A DNA stretch of 64,000 nucleotides from Pascua guehoae (lineage: Eukaryota; Basidiomycota; Tremellomycetes; Trichosporonales; Trichosporonaceae). A program made the position numbers and the translations under genes. Of this stretch, positions 24,098 to 35,239 are shown piece by piece (the stretch's first letter is position 1; each line of letters begins with the position of its first letter). Where the stretch lies: contig BCJX01000005.1 in NCBI GenBank assembly GCA_001600415.1, positions 12,029 to 76,028 of the forward strand, given 5' to 3'. The notes under the pieces were generated by a model that was given only the letters and a program-made list of their open reading frames with translations, did not search any database and had not been told where the DNA came from.

Positions 24098-25649
24098 GGT
24101 AATCTCGATGTTTTGTAGGTGAAGAGGTGGAGAGATGGTCGGGAGAAGGAGGAGAAGGAGAGAACAGAGAAGGGCAGAGAGGAAAGCGGATGCGAGAGAT
24201 TGGGCAACCCCTTCCCTCGTGTCCATTATGTGCCACCCCCCCCCCCCCCCCATCTATCCAATACCAGCTATCCATGGCACAGACCCCCTACTACTCAACT
24301 TGCAGACCTTCCCTCGGGCACAAAACGCGTCTTCCCTCGGTCATCCAGTATACCAGTAGTGCGTGGTGAGTGCGTTTTACCGATTTTGGACCGCAGATCT
24401 TATCTACCCCGTGGGGTCGGCTTATGTCAAACACTAGCGGCGGGGACTGCACCCTCCCTACCGGCGTATGCATCGGAGGTCGCTGCGCCTTCAGTACTTG
24501 TCGAATGTACAGGTGCGGTGCGTCCGGAAAGCCGTGAGAGTGCTCGAGCCTCCTGTGGCGGTCTCACAACTCTGAGGCCACCTGTATGTAGTTTCGCCAT
24601 GTAATGTCGCAGCGCTTCGAGGACGCCAGCGATTAGCCACAGTGCGCACACAGATAGTAACGTGCAGTGAACGAGCGGGAGCAAGAGCACCGCCATGTGG
24701 GAAGCAACGCACGCCATATTGTAGTTTGCTGCGTAACTGCTTGTCGTTGCGGTAACGTGGTTGCCGCGGTAGAATAGCCTCGCTGTCATTGGGTGCGTGT
24801 GGTGTGGCGGAGAGGAGCCAAGATAGCTCGGGATCAACAGCCGCGGGCGCGTATCATGTTGCTCCTAGCCTGCTGCCTGCTGCCGGTTCCCATGTACCAT
24901 GGCCTCCCCGCGAGCTCTCCTGCATCCCGGACCCCATTTTTGGACAGAGCTCAACCTTGGCAAGCTTGGAACTAGATCCAACGGATCCAACGCGTCCCGA
25001 GGGCGGTGCTACGAGGCATTAAGGCACCCACTCACCGTGTGCGACTCGCGACGCCACGCTTCACTCTGCCGCACGCGCTGCCCAGCCTTTTTGCTTATCT
25101 TTTTTTGAACAAACGTGAAACGCGGTAGCGTCGTCAGGGGCACGCCTGGCGTCGCATCCGACGCAGACACGCAGACCATCCGCCAGCCGCCTGGGTTCAA
25201 GCACCGCCTCGACCATGTGCTGTGCAGACTCTCAGTTGTCCAGGCCACGTCCAGCGCGTTCACATTGTCGCGTCGCATGGCAATGAAGAGCCTAGGCGAG
25301 GCTGCAGCGCGGCATGCAGCCGTGTAGCTGTGTTTTGCATCACCGCCTCGTCTAGTGGCCAGTACCACCATACACCTGCACGAGCCATCAGATCCACCCC
25401 CCGTTGCACTGACAAGTACAGTCGCCTGGGAAGTCACCAAGGGCAACCAACCTCATTTCTCACCCCTCTATTGTCCACAGTCCATTGTACATTCTTCACC
25501 CTTCTCTTCCCCCTTCTCTTCACTCTTCACTCCACTCTTCTCTCCCCTCTCAACACTCCACTCCCAACACTCCACGCTCCACTCTCCACCCTTCACCCTC
25601 CTCCCTCCTCCCTCGAACCTCACACACCCCACCCCCGTCCCAGAACACC
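24098..25649. other. intergenic, divergent between zinc-cluster gene and small microexon gene
   Basis: About 1.55 kb without a supported gene. It contains a C15-like run near 24,237-24,251. The last 200 bases are strongly C/T-rich (ctcttcactc, ctccactc) directly before the ATG at 25,650, resembling a core promoter and leader. Confidence 0.6.
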
Positions 25650-26864
25650 ATGGGTACGTACCCTCCCCCCGCCCGCAATACACAACCCCCTCACCTCCAC
25701 CCCCACCCCCACCGCCACCCCCACTCGCCACTCGCCACGAACCACTCGCCCCGCCCTCGCCCGCCACGACCCAACTGACCCCAGCGCGCGACCGGCACGA
25801 CTCGGAGCCCAAGCGCACGAGCGAGGACAATGTCTCCAACTGGTCGTTTAGCGAGGACGACGGCGGGTGGTGCTGCTTTGGTGTGAGTGTTGGGTGCTTG
25901 GGCTGGGGGCTGGGGGTTGGGGGTGGTGTCCTGGGGGCTATGCGCTATGCGCTGGGGGCTATGCGCTGGGTGTTGCTGGTTGCTGGGTGCTGGGTGCTGG
26001 GTGCTGGTTGCTGGGTGTTGCTGGGTGTTGGGTGCTGGGTGTGCGGTGGGTGCGCTCTGAGTGTGCACTGGGTGCGTTCTGGTGTGATCTGGTGATCTGT
26101 GTGTACTGTTGGTCACTCACTGTCGGTACCCTTGGTGCCATCAGTACTTCGTGGCGCCCTCGGTGCCATCAGTCGGTGCCATCAGTCGTCGGTGCCATGC
26201 CGCCGGTGCCATGTCGTCGGTGCCATCAGTGCCCTCGGCGCCCCGTGGTGCCCTCTGTGCGCTTCGTGCCCTTTGTTCTGTGCCGTGCCCCTCCCCAGTG
26301 CCCTCGGTGACGACCCTCGTTGGGTGGGCACCATCCGCGTACCCTCGGCGCCCTCTTTCTGTCGTCCCGTCATGCACGCTACTTGCTCGCCACACCTCAT
26401 GACATGCACTAACACGCAGAAACGGTGAGCCCCCCCGCTCCATCCCATACGACCACTCCCACACCCATACTCCGCGCCTGCCCCCACGTCGCGCCTCCTT
26501 GCACACCGCGCCCCCCTCCACCCCACCTGACCACACGCCACGCCCCCCAAAACCCCCCTCTGTCTCCCCCCCCTCCTCCCCCCCCCACCATCCAAACACT
26601 AACCCCAGCCGCGCAGCACCCACTCCCCACACCCAGCCCACCAAGCCCGTGCTCAACTACCCCCGCACCGAAATGGTGGCCGCCGCAGCCAACCAGGCCG
26701 CCGCGAACCGCGCCGCCATGAGCGCCCAGGCCGAGCACGAGGCCAAGCACGCCCAACCTTCCCAAGCCCCGCACCCGCACGCGCCGGCCCAAGCACCCGG
26801 CAACGGCGCGGGCAAGCCGCTCCCTGCCAACCCCAACGAGGCCCCGCACGCCCCCGCGCCTTGA
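25650..26864 (+). CDS. small conserved-looking protein of 120 residues with 4-nt and 5-nt coding exons
   Basis: The model is ATGG (25650-25653), 25785-25882, AAACG (26420-26424) and 26609-26864, totalling 363 nt. Each junction has good sites: gtacgt...ctgaccccag, gtgagt...ctaacacgcag, gtgagc...ctaaccccag. Without the 5-nt exon the last exon falls out of frame with exon 2, so the microexon is needed for MARDRHDSEPKRT...NWSFSEDDGGWCCFG-KRRAAPTP...PVLNYPRTEMVAAAANQ. The product has a Trp/Cys-containing acidic segment, a basic KRR made by the microexon, and an Ala/Pro/His-rich tail. No family is recognised. The 537-nt second intron is full of tandem repeats. Confidence 0.7.
25975..26270. repeat. 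two minisatellites in the long intron of the microexon gene
   Basis: First, about 70 bases of ggtgctgggt/tgctgggtg units (near 25,975-26,045). Then dispersed cggtgccatcagt / cggtgccat units (near 26,135-26,250). Both lie inside intron 2. Confidence 0.8.
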
Positions 26865-27407
26865 GTTGAGTGCCGAGTGCTGGGTCTTGGCGTTGGCCAT
26901 ATTTAGCCCGCCACGGGCCTCTCCCTGCGATACTGTACGCCACAAACACCACCGCTACCACGAACTACGAGGTACCTCCTATGACACGACACGCTACCCC
27001 CGTTGCCTCCTCCCCGACTCCGCCTCTATTGTATACTCGTCGACCGACGGGGACACTGTACAGTACATTGTAGACTGCAACCAGGACATGTAAATACATT
27101 TATCGAGCACGATCGCGGGTGCCGCGGCGACGGGCGACCTCTGCGTGCCGCCCAGTATCCAAGTCTACTTGAACACTTCTAAAACCATCTTGGCCTAACC
27201 TCCTCTCCAAATCTCCTCTGAACCTCTCCAACCTACTCTCCAAACCTCGCATGCAAACCTCCCGCACCTGCACCTCCCCTCCCCAACCCGCCCACACCCC
27301 CTCCCTACACACACACCACACACACACACACACACAACACACACTACACCCCCCTCCACACCCCACTCCACACCACACCCCCTCCACACCCTCTCCCTAC
27401 ACACCCA
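26865..27407. other. convergent intergenic region
   Basis: The 3' flanks of the small protein gene and GUT1. It holds a CA-rich simple-sequence tract (cacacacaca) at about 27,300-27,410. No gene is seen. Confidence 0.65.
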
Positions 27408-30400
27408 CTACACACCACTCTCAACCCCCCCCGCCGCCTTGGCCAACACCTCAATCCCCTCCTCGGCCTCAATCTCCCTCTCCCGATCCTCGAGCTCATG
27501 CTCATCATCCCCCTCGTGCCAGTGCCGCGCGCGCGCCACCGCCCGCTCCCACCCGCGGATCATCTTTGCCCGCGCCGCGGCGTCAATCGCGGGCGTAAAC
27601 TCTGTCACGTCGGCCGTGTTGACCTGCGCCAGCGTCGAGGGGCGCGTCACGTCCCAGCCAAACAGGCCCAGGGCGCTGCCGGCGAGGAGCGCCGAGCCGA
27701 GCGCCGTCGATTCGCGCATCGAGGGGCGCAGGACGGTGAAGCCGCCGATCTGGGGTTAGCAACGTCGATGCTGGAGGGAGGGTGGAGGGAGCGAGGGGTG
27801 TGTGTTGTGCGGCTGGCGCTGTGTGCGGGGTCTGGTCTCCGGTTCTGCAGTTGCAGCACTCGCTTCATAGCGCCTGTTTGTCTTCGGCTTGCCAGTGGTA
27901 TTTCAGCCGTGAAAAGTCCCGGTTACCATTGGCTTGCCATAGCCAAAAACAACCAGAGTCTCCAGCCTGAACATCCGGCCACGGCGTCCAGCTAGAGCCG
28001 CCAACCTGAAGAGTCTCCAGTCTCAACCTCCGGCCAGCGCCGCCAGCTACAGCCTCCAACCTGAAAGAGTCTCCAGAGTCTCCAGCTGCCATCGCTCCGT
28101 GTTGTTGCCAGCTCTCCGGGTTGGCTACCACCTGAGCCTCTTTTGGCTGTATACCTCCAACGCGTCGAGCTTCCAATCCACACTGCTGGTCTCCTGGCCA
28201 AGCACCAGGCTACCCCACACCTGCGGGATCCCCACCACCACCCACGCTCGCCCACCACCACCTACTCGCACTCACGTTCGCCTGGATCTGCATCGCAAGG
28301 TCCGAGTTTGTCACACCACCGTCCACCTTGAGCGCCTCGAGCTTGACGCCACTCTCGCTCTCGATGACGTCGAGGACCGCGCGCGTCTGGAAGCACACGG
28401 CCTCGAGGGTCGCGCGCGCAATGTGCGCAGAGGTCGAGTAGGATGTGAGGCCGATGAGGGTGCCGGTCTGGAATCAGCGGGTGGTGGTGGTTGGGACCGG
28501 GTTGGGTTGTCAAGTGTCGGCCACGGTAGACACTCTGGGCCCATAGAAAGCTGGAGCATGGAGAAGGCCACACGTCGGCGACATGGACCTCATGGGTGAT
28601 ATTGACCCCGACATCAGCAGGATTGGTCAGAGCCGGCCACTGCAAGCCCCGGAAGGCCATAGGAGATGGAGCAGGCATAGGAGCAGGCATAGTAGACACC
28701 ACAACTTGGCCACAGCACCGCATCTGTGACAGCATTGGTGACAGCATCGGCCACAGTATCGGCCACAGCATCCGTCACAGCACCGGACACAGCCACAGCC
28801 ACAGCTATAGTCACAGCCTCAGCCACAGCCTCAGCGACCTCACGAGCAACAGCCCTGTCCACAATCCCGTCCACAACCCCATCCACACCCCCGTCCACAG
28901 AACTCCCCTACTCACCGCATTGCGGTCCCAGTACGGCGCAAGGAGACCCGCAAACGCCGTCACAAAGTAGACGCCGCCGGTATCGTTTACGGATCCCGCG
29001 AGGATATCCATCTCGGACGACTCTTCGATGAGGTTGACCTGGTCACGGAGCCACTTGATTGCGGATCCCGCAACGGCAATGGAGCCCTCGAGGGCATAGA
29101 CGGGCTTTGCACCCTTGCCTGGCTGGAACGCGACGGTGGTGAGGAGGCCATTGTTGGAGCGGACGACCTCTGAGCCCGTGTTGAAGAGGACAAAGCTGCC
29201 AGTACCATACGTGTTCTTTGCGTCGCCGCGCTGGAGACACTTGTTGCCGACGAGGGCGGCCTGCTGGTCGCCGACAATGCCAGCAATAGGCACGCCCGTG
29301 AGCGAGGGCGTCTCCATGCTCTCTGCAATCGTGCCGTACACCTCTGCCGACGAGACAATCTCGGGCAAGACGCCCCTGTTGATACCGAAAAAGTTGAGCA
29401 GACCGTCGTGCCACGCGAGGTCACGCAGCGAGATGAGGAGGGTGCGCGAGGCATTGGTCGCGTCGATAATGTGCAGGCCGCCATTGACGCCGCCCGTGAG
29501 ATTGTACACGAGCCACGAGTCAACCGTACCAAATGCCAGGTCGCCCGACTCGTGCGCGTCGGCTACCGCCTGGTAGTGGTCGAGCATCCAGCGGAGCTTG
29601 ATGGCGGAAAAGTAGGTCGACATGGGCAGACCCGTCAGGTCGACGAGCGCGTCCTTGCCCTTTACGAATTTGCCGTCAATCTCAATGCCCTCGTTCTCGA
29701 GCTTTTCCTCGTACGTCCGTACAGTCTGGACTGTACGTGCGTCGTCCCACACAATCGCATTGCACAGCCCCTTGCCCGTCGACTTGGACCAGCATACGGT
29801 CGTCTCGCGCTGGTTGGTGATACCTGCGTGTGTCAGCAGTGTCCAGCACAAGACACAACCCCAACGCGCGACTCACCAATACCCTTGACGCTGTCCTTGC
29901 TCCACCCCATAAACTCGAGCTTGTACATTGCGCGGTTCATGACCTCGCGCATGCACTCGACGAGCGCCTCGGGCGCCTGCTCGTGCCACCCCGCGTGCGG
30001 GAGAATCTGCTCATACTCTGCCTGGTGCTCTGCGATAATCTTGGCCTGCTCATCAAAGACGATAAAGCGCGTAGACGTCGTCCCGCAGTCGATGCTCGCG
30101 ATAAACTCGCCCGTCCGCAGCGCCTGCGACTGGTCAATCGCAGAGAACCCCCCGAGGCCACTGAGGGAGCCGAGGAGGCGCGCAATCCCGCCCGGCCCGT
30201 CGGCGCCCGCAAAGCTGCTCTTCCGGCTGGCCACTTTTTCGTTGGCCAGCGGCTGCGTCGGGGATCCCGCGCGCGACAGGAGCGACGGCGTGGGCGGGCC
30301 AGAGTACTCGTCGCGCGTGATCGGGCGCGGGCCGCTGTGGTGCGACGACCGGCGCGAGAGCGGCGTCGACCCCCCCGTTCCAGACGGGTACGTTGGTTTC

Positions 30401-30486
30401 GGCGCTACCATTGACGGGCGTCGTGACGGATGCGGCGACGTGTGCGGGCTGTCCATGAGAGCAGACTCGTCTGGGGGAGGCGGCAT
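27408..30486 (-). CDS. GUT1: glycerol kinase with long Ser/Pro-rich N-terminal extension
   Basis: Exons 30486-29877, 29823-28916, 28467-28276 and 27749-27408 give 683 residues. FGGY-kinase motifs are clear: [16 protein letters not shown] near residue 130 (phosphate loop), [10 protein letters not shown] with [28 protein letters not shown], then [18 protein letters not shown] and [19 protein letters not shown]. The enzyme phosphorylates glycerol to glycerol 3-phosphate with ATP, the entry step for growth on glycerol. Family members are about 500-530 residues. The first 126 residues here are extra, rich in Ser, Pro and Arg with several SP/TP and RRPS/RKSS-like sites, so phosphorylation control is possible. 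Alternative starts at Met11 or Met26 would shorten it. Introns 2 and 3 (448 and 526 nt) are long and contain minisatellites. Confidence 0.96.
27952..28085. repeat. about 57-bp tandem repeat in GUT1 intron 3
   Basis: Units of agagtctccag(c/t)ct(g/c)aac(a/c)tccggcca... occur about twice plus a shorter copy (agagtctccagagtctccag). They lie inside the 526-nt intron. Confidence 0.75.
28700..28840. repeat. 12-bp/6-bp minisatellite in GUT1 intron 2
   Basis: Units such as cacagcatcggc, cacagtatcggc and cacagcatccgt pass into cacagc hexamers, all inside the 448-nt second intron. Confidence 0.8.
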
Positions 30487-31360
30487 CGTGGGCGAGTCGC
30501 GTGAGTGAGTAGTTGGTGGGGTTGGTCGGCGGGCTGTGCGGCCTCTAAATTGGCAGCGTTTATAGCGCGGTTTAGTAGCGGGTGTGTACGTGCGGAACAG
30601 CAGTCCCCTGTAGCAGACAAGATGGTACTAAGAAAAGAGGAGAAAAAAAAAGAGACGACCAACCCGCCCTAACAGTCTATAGAGGACAACAAGTGGAGCG
30701 GTGTGGGGCGAGTTGGTTTGTACCCGTTTGACGCACCCACCGACCGGGCCGCCGTGGGCCCGGCCCGCCCAGCCCACCGCCCACCGGCCCACCCACCGCC
30801 TTTCCCTAGCCGCAGGTAGCCGGCGGCATATCATCCATCCGCCCGCCCGCGGTACCCGCGGCAATTCGCCCTAGATAGCCAGGCACGCGCCAAGAAGGTA
30901 CCACAGTACTCTGGATAGTCAGGTGACTCACTTGCATGCAAGGTTTTATAGCGTGTATTCCACGTGGACATATTCTCCCACGGTGCCTTTGTTGCCTGCA
31001 ATTGCAATGATAAACCCAATGTTCCCGCGCCGTCCCTTTTTACGACGAGGCAGAGGCAGGGGAATGATCGCGTCGTGTCCATGTGGGTGCGGGGGTGCTG
31101 CGCGCCGGGTGCAGTGTGTTGATCCTGAAAGAGGAGCGACAAACGTTTGGGCCATTCCAGAGTTGAATGGGAGAATGTTAAACAATTGCACGCTTGCAGC
31201 ACTCCAGTCCCGACTCTTTCTTGCCATGCACGCACTTGATTAAAAACCCCCCACCTACAACGACGACCACATCTCTCCCCCCTCACACTCTCTTCTTCTT
31301 CACACACACGGGCACTCTACGTCGCCACGCCTGCGACTGGCCGACCCACCGACCGCCACC
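30487..31360. promoter_or_regulatory. divergent promoter region of GUT1 and GT90 genes
   Basis: 874 bp between divergent ATGs. A C/T- and CA-rich leader (31,250-31,320) precedes the GT90 start. No gene is recognised. Confidence 0.6.
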
Positions 31361-33689
31361 ATGCCGCCAAAGCGAGCATTCTACATTGCGCAGGACACGC
31401 CCAACGTGAGCCCAAAGCTGGGACCAACGTATGAGCCGCCACTGTCGTTTCCGCTATCTGGGAGGGCGGCACTGCGCTCGGGTTCGATAGGCGTTCCACT
31501 GGGCGTGCGCCGGCGGATCAAGCGACCGACCAAGATTCTCTACCTGCTCGTCATTTTCTTTCTGCTCTACTGGTTTGGCATCCGGCACGGGCTGGGCCTC
31601 GAGGCGCAGCGACCGTTGCCGCTTGGATTTGCGCCGCCGCATGGCCACCGGCAACGACCGCGGACGATGAGCTTTGCGTCCAACGGGCTCGCCGAGCTCA
31701 TTGCGCCGCGGCGCGGCGCGCAGCCCGAACATCCCTTTTACGAGCTCATGGAGCGCGGCGAGGAGACGTGGCGCCTCGTGCGTGCGCGCCAGTCCAAGAC
31801 GCTCGCCGCAGCCGTCAAAGAGTATCGGCGGCGATATGGCATGGAGCCGCCCGCGGGATTCGGGCGGTGGTTTGCCTGGGCGCGCCAGCACAATGTCGAA
31901 CTCGTCGACGAGTATGACCTCATGATGCGCGACATTCTCGCACACCACGCCCTCGACCCCGAGACGTTTGTCAAGCGCTCGGCCGAGATACATGGCGCAA
32001 AGTTCTCGTACACACTCAACATTACACGCCACGCAGTCACCATTACGGGCGACAGGGCACAGCACCCAAGACCCCAAAAGCTCGCTGCCATGATTGACGG
32101 TCTGCGACATGCGCTCCCAGACGACTTTAGCCTCGTGGTCTCGGGCAACGACCACGATATCAGCAGTGTCGTCCTCGGCGCCGACCAGCGGCAGCGTGCG
32201 ATGGAACTCGTGCAGAAGAAGCAGCGTGAGTATGGTGGGGGAATTTGTTGCATGCCCTACTTACACTCCCAGACTTTACCGCGGCCGAGCTCAAGCAGTT
32301 GGAGAATCCACGCCGAACACCAGTATGGGGCTGGTTTGTGAGTGCAGCGCACCCCTTGTTCCCCTGCGGTCAGCTAACAGTGGCAGAAGGCGTGCTCACG
32401 GGATTCCCCGGCCAACCTTGTTTCCGATGCCGAGTACATGACCCCCGGGCGTGAGTTGCAGGGCATTGGTACTTTGGTCTGACATGCCCCCAGCAAAGGC
32501 ATTCATTCACGACCATATCGCGACAATGGACTTTTGCGAGTTTCCCCAACTAAAGCGTCTCCACGGCGCATTCTCGTAAGCCCCCACCAACCTGCAACGC
32601 CCGTGGCTGACGTCCAAGTGTCGACCGTGAAGACCGGTCGCCGTCGGTCCTCAAGCCATGGCTGGTCCACTCCAAGCTCCCAGGAGACGCGTCGTTTCTC
32701 CTGCCCCCTATCGAGGGCTTCAGCAACCTGACAACAGACGACATTCCGAGCCTCGGGACATGGGAGGACAAGCTCGACCCGCGCGTGCATTGGCGGGGCT
32801 CGACGACGGGCGGCTTTTCGACCCAGATGGACTGGCACGAGTCGCACCGCATGCGGCTCCACTTTCTCTTCAACGGCCGCAAGGGCAACGACTCGGACTG
32901 GGCCGGGGCACACCAAGAGGTCATGGTCCCCGACGGACAGGGCGGGTACGAGCGCGTGTCGCACTCGCAGCAGCAGCTGTCCAGGGCCTACGGCGACGTC
33001 AAGCTTGCAGGCGGCGCCATCCAGTGCCCCAACCAGGAAATCTGCGCCGAGATCGACGACGAGGTCGAGTTTGGACCCGTCCTCTTGCCCAAGAACACGT
33101 GGATGTTTCGCTACTTTCTCGACGTGGACGGGAACGGGTGGTCGGAGCGCTTCCACCGGCTCGTGTCGAGCGCAAGTCCCGTCCTCAAGATGACCATCTT
33201 TGCAGACTGGAACATGGTGAGTGCACAGGGTTCTGCAGATACAGTGAACTACCCCCCGTGGCCAGGGCTGACGATACAGGACCGCTTGAGTGAGTAGAGT
33301 TAGATCCGGCGCGACATCAACTGACCCACCAGTACCGTGGTACCACTACATTCCCATCCAGCCCGACTACTCGGACCTGTACGAAGTACTCGCCTTCTTC
33401 ATCGGCCCGATCCGCGAGAACGGCACCGTCGACCACGCCAAGGGCCACGATGTGAGTAGCCCCATGTCCGAGATTCGTCGTGACTGACAAGCAGTACCTC
33501 GGCAAGAAGATTGGCGAGGCGGGCCAGGACTTTTCCCTCAACCACTGGCGCTGGATCGACATGCAGGCCTATGTGGGTGCCAACCGTATCGTCGTGCTGA
33601 CCCGCCAGACGTACCGCCTGCTCCTCGAGCTGCAGCGCTTGCACCAGCTCGACCGCGACGCGGCGAGCTACCGCCCGTCCGAGGCCTAG
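31361..33689 (+). CDS. CAP10-like glycosyltransferase, family GT90
   Basis: Eight exons (31361-32225, 32273-32337, 32387-32450, 32494-32575, 32619-33216, 33280-33289, 33333-33451, 33495-33689) join to 665 residues. A basic cytosolic head precedes one membrane segment (about residues 58-74, KILYLLVIFFLLYWFGI), so it is a type II Golgi protein. Family marks follow: PPAGFGRWFAWARQHNVELV with EYD, KACSRDSPA, DPRVHWRGSTTGG, an RYFLDVDGNGWSERFHRL stretch and PWYHYIPIQPDYSDLYE. In Cryptococcus relatives include Cap10 and the xylosyltransferase Cxt1, so transfer of xylose or another sugar to cell-surface glycans is likely; the acceptor is not knowable here. Exon 6 is a 10-nt microexon needed to keep frame. 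Confidence 0.93.
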
Positions 33690-34037
33690 ACATATAGATT
33701 TCTTTTGTATACATAGAGACATTGGTCGTTGCCACTCCGCCATTCCGTGCGTGCTGCAGTGGCGCATGACTGATTCGAGCTAATGTCTCATCCAATGACT
33801 CTTGACCGGGAGACAATCTCCTCTCTGTCATCACCACTGCCCCCGCATCGGTATCATCGACCACCGCCATTGCACGCGCTGGTACCATTGGCCAGATCTC
33901 AACATTGTGCACATGTCCGCAACAGTCATCCTCTTGGTGTGAAAGGACCGCCCACCGCAGTTTCAGCTATGTACATTTATGCAACAATAGGTTTACAATC
34001 TCTGAATCCAGCACCCAAGTCCTATGTGTCCAGCCTT
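33690..34037. other. convergent intergenic region
   Basis: 348 bp between the GT90 stop and the stop of the acidic hypothetical gene. No gene, RNA or clear repeat seen. Confidence 0.65.
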
Positions 34038-35239
34038 TCAGTCCTCATCCTCCTCCTCTTCCTCATCGTCCTCGGTTTCACAGACCCAACCTTCCATGTC
34101 GTCATCCGACTCGTTGTCGTCGAACGGGATATCCTCCGGGTCGAGCTCCTCATCATCCTCATCATCCTCCTCATCCTCCTCATCCTCGTCCTCACCTCCG
34201 TCAGATGCAGCGGCCCGGGCGCGAGCGCGACCGGTGCCAATGAACGTGTGTCCTGTTGTTAGAGCTTCACTAGTGTTCCGGGACATACGGGGTGAAAGTC
34301 CCGCGGGCCAGCGACGGCTATCCGGACCATCGTCGGTTCCCACGACCTGCGACTGCGCGCCCACCGAAGAGTGGAGGCACCGGATAAGGTTTGCATAAAC
34401 CCAGCGCAGAGCCAGGTCTGCGCCGGGGACCGAGACTAGCTGATTGGAGAGGTCTTCCAGCGTTGCATAAAAGACCGCTGCCAGCATTTGGACGCGGATG
34501 ATCTCGCGGCGGCCGGGAGCGTCTGGAGCGGGGGCATTCGCGGCGATAAAGTCGATAATGATCCTCAGCGACACATGGGCCTCTTCGGCCGAGTAGTAGC
34601 TCGTGCTACCGACATCGTGAAGAATGGCGAGAATGCCCCCGTTTGAGGCCAGCACAGCCGTCAGCTCCTGGAGCGACGCCAGGTTAACCGTCAGACCAGT
34701 GTAGCCAAGCATGGCGATGAGGTCCCAGTCGTTGGAAGCACGGAACGTGTCCACCCAGGTCGGTGGCTGCAGATGCGGCAGCTCGTCGAGCCACCTATGG
34801 TAGGGGAATCCGATGAAACCGAGCTTGGCTGACCCCACCCGGATCATCCGCACAGACGTGGTGAACGAAATGTTGTCCTTGGCAAGGTTATCCTTGGCCA
34901 GCTGGACAATGTCAGCACTGTCGCGCTCTGGAACGTGCCTTGAGGATCTCGACATCAAGCCGGGCTGCTCCCTGGGTGTCCATCGCTGTCGTGCTACTCG
35001 ATGGGCGGCAGGCGAGGAGGAGAGTGCGCTGTTTACGCTTGACTAAAGCATTGTGAGCACCACCAGCATCGATCAGAGTTCTCACACGTAAATTTGTCGC
35101 CTCCAACGGGGGTGACCTCGCGGAGCTGGTTGATCAGCTTGGTGGCGAGAGACTTGATGCAGGCGTCCGCGGCGATTGCCCCAGCCTCGAGTTCAGAGGC
35201 GCTGGTGTCCGCGGCAGAAGTCGAAGGGGTGGCGGACAT
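34038..35239 (-). CDS. hypothetical protein with strongly acidic C-terminus
   Basis: Proposed exons 35239-35086, 34993-34289 and 34252-34038 total 358 codons. The middle (residues about 80-280) is a helical, well-mixed sequence with Trp/Tyr/Phe (GFIGFPYHRWLDELPHL, DWDLIAMLGYTGLTVN, ALRWVYANLIRCLHS) that I do not recognise. The last 60 residues are almost all Asp/Glu. The second intron is 36 nt with perfect gtatgt, ctaac and acag signals. It is a multiple of three without a stop, so retention would only insert 12 residues. The first junction (acceptor gagtag) is the least certain point; another in-frame acceptor could exist. The acidic tail suggests a nuclear or chaperone-like protein, but that is a guess. 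Confidence 0.65.

Noticed and set aside
24427..24837. 136-residue minus-strand frame with a hydrophobic stretch (MAVLLLPLVHCTLLSVCALW)
   Set aside because: Hydrophobic stretches arise by chance from this composition; codon use is unlike the real genes and nothing else supports it.
25009..25446. 145-residue open frame on the minus strand upstream of the microexon gene
   Set aside because: No recognisable motif, no consistent exon extension, and it overlaps the likely promoter of the neighbouring gene.
28099..30508. Long plus-strand frames over the GUT1 locus
   Set aside because: They are shadows of the glycerol kinase exons on the minus strand, which carry clear kinase motifs.
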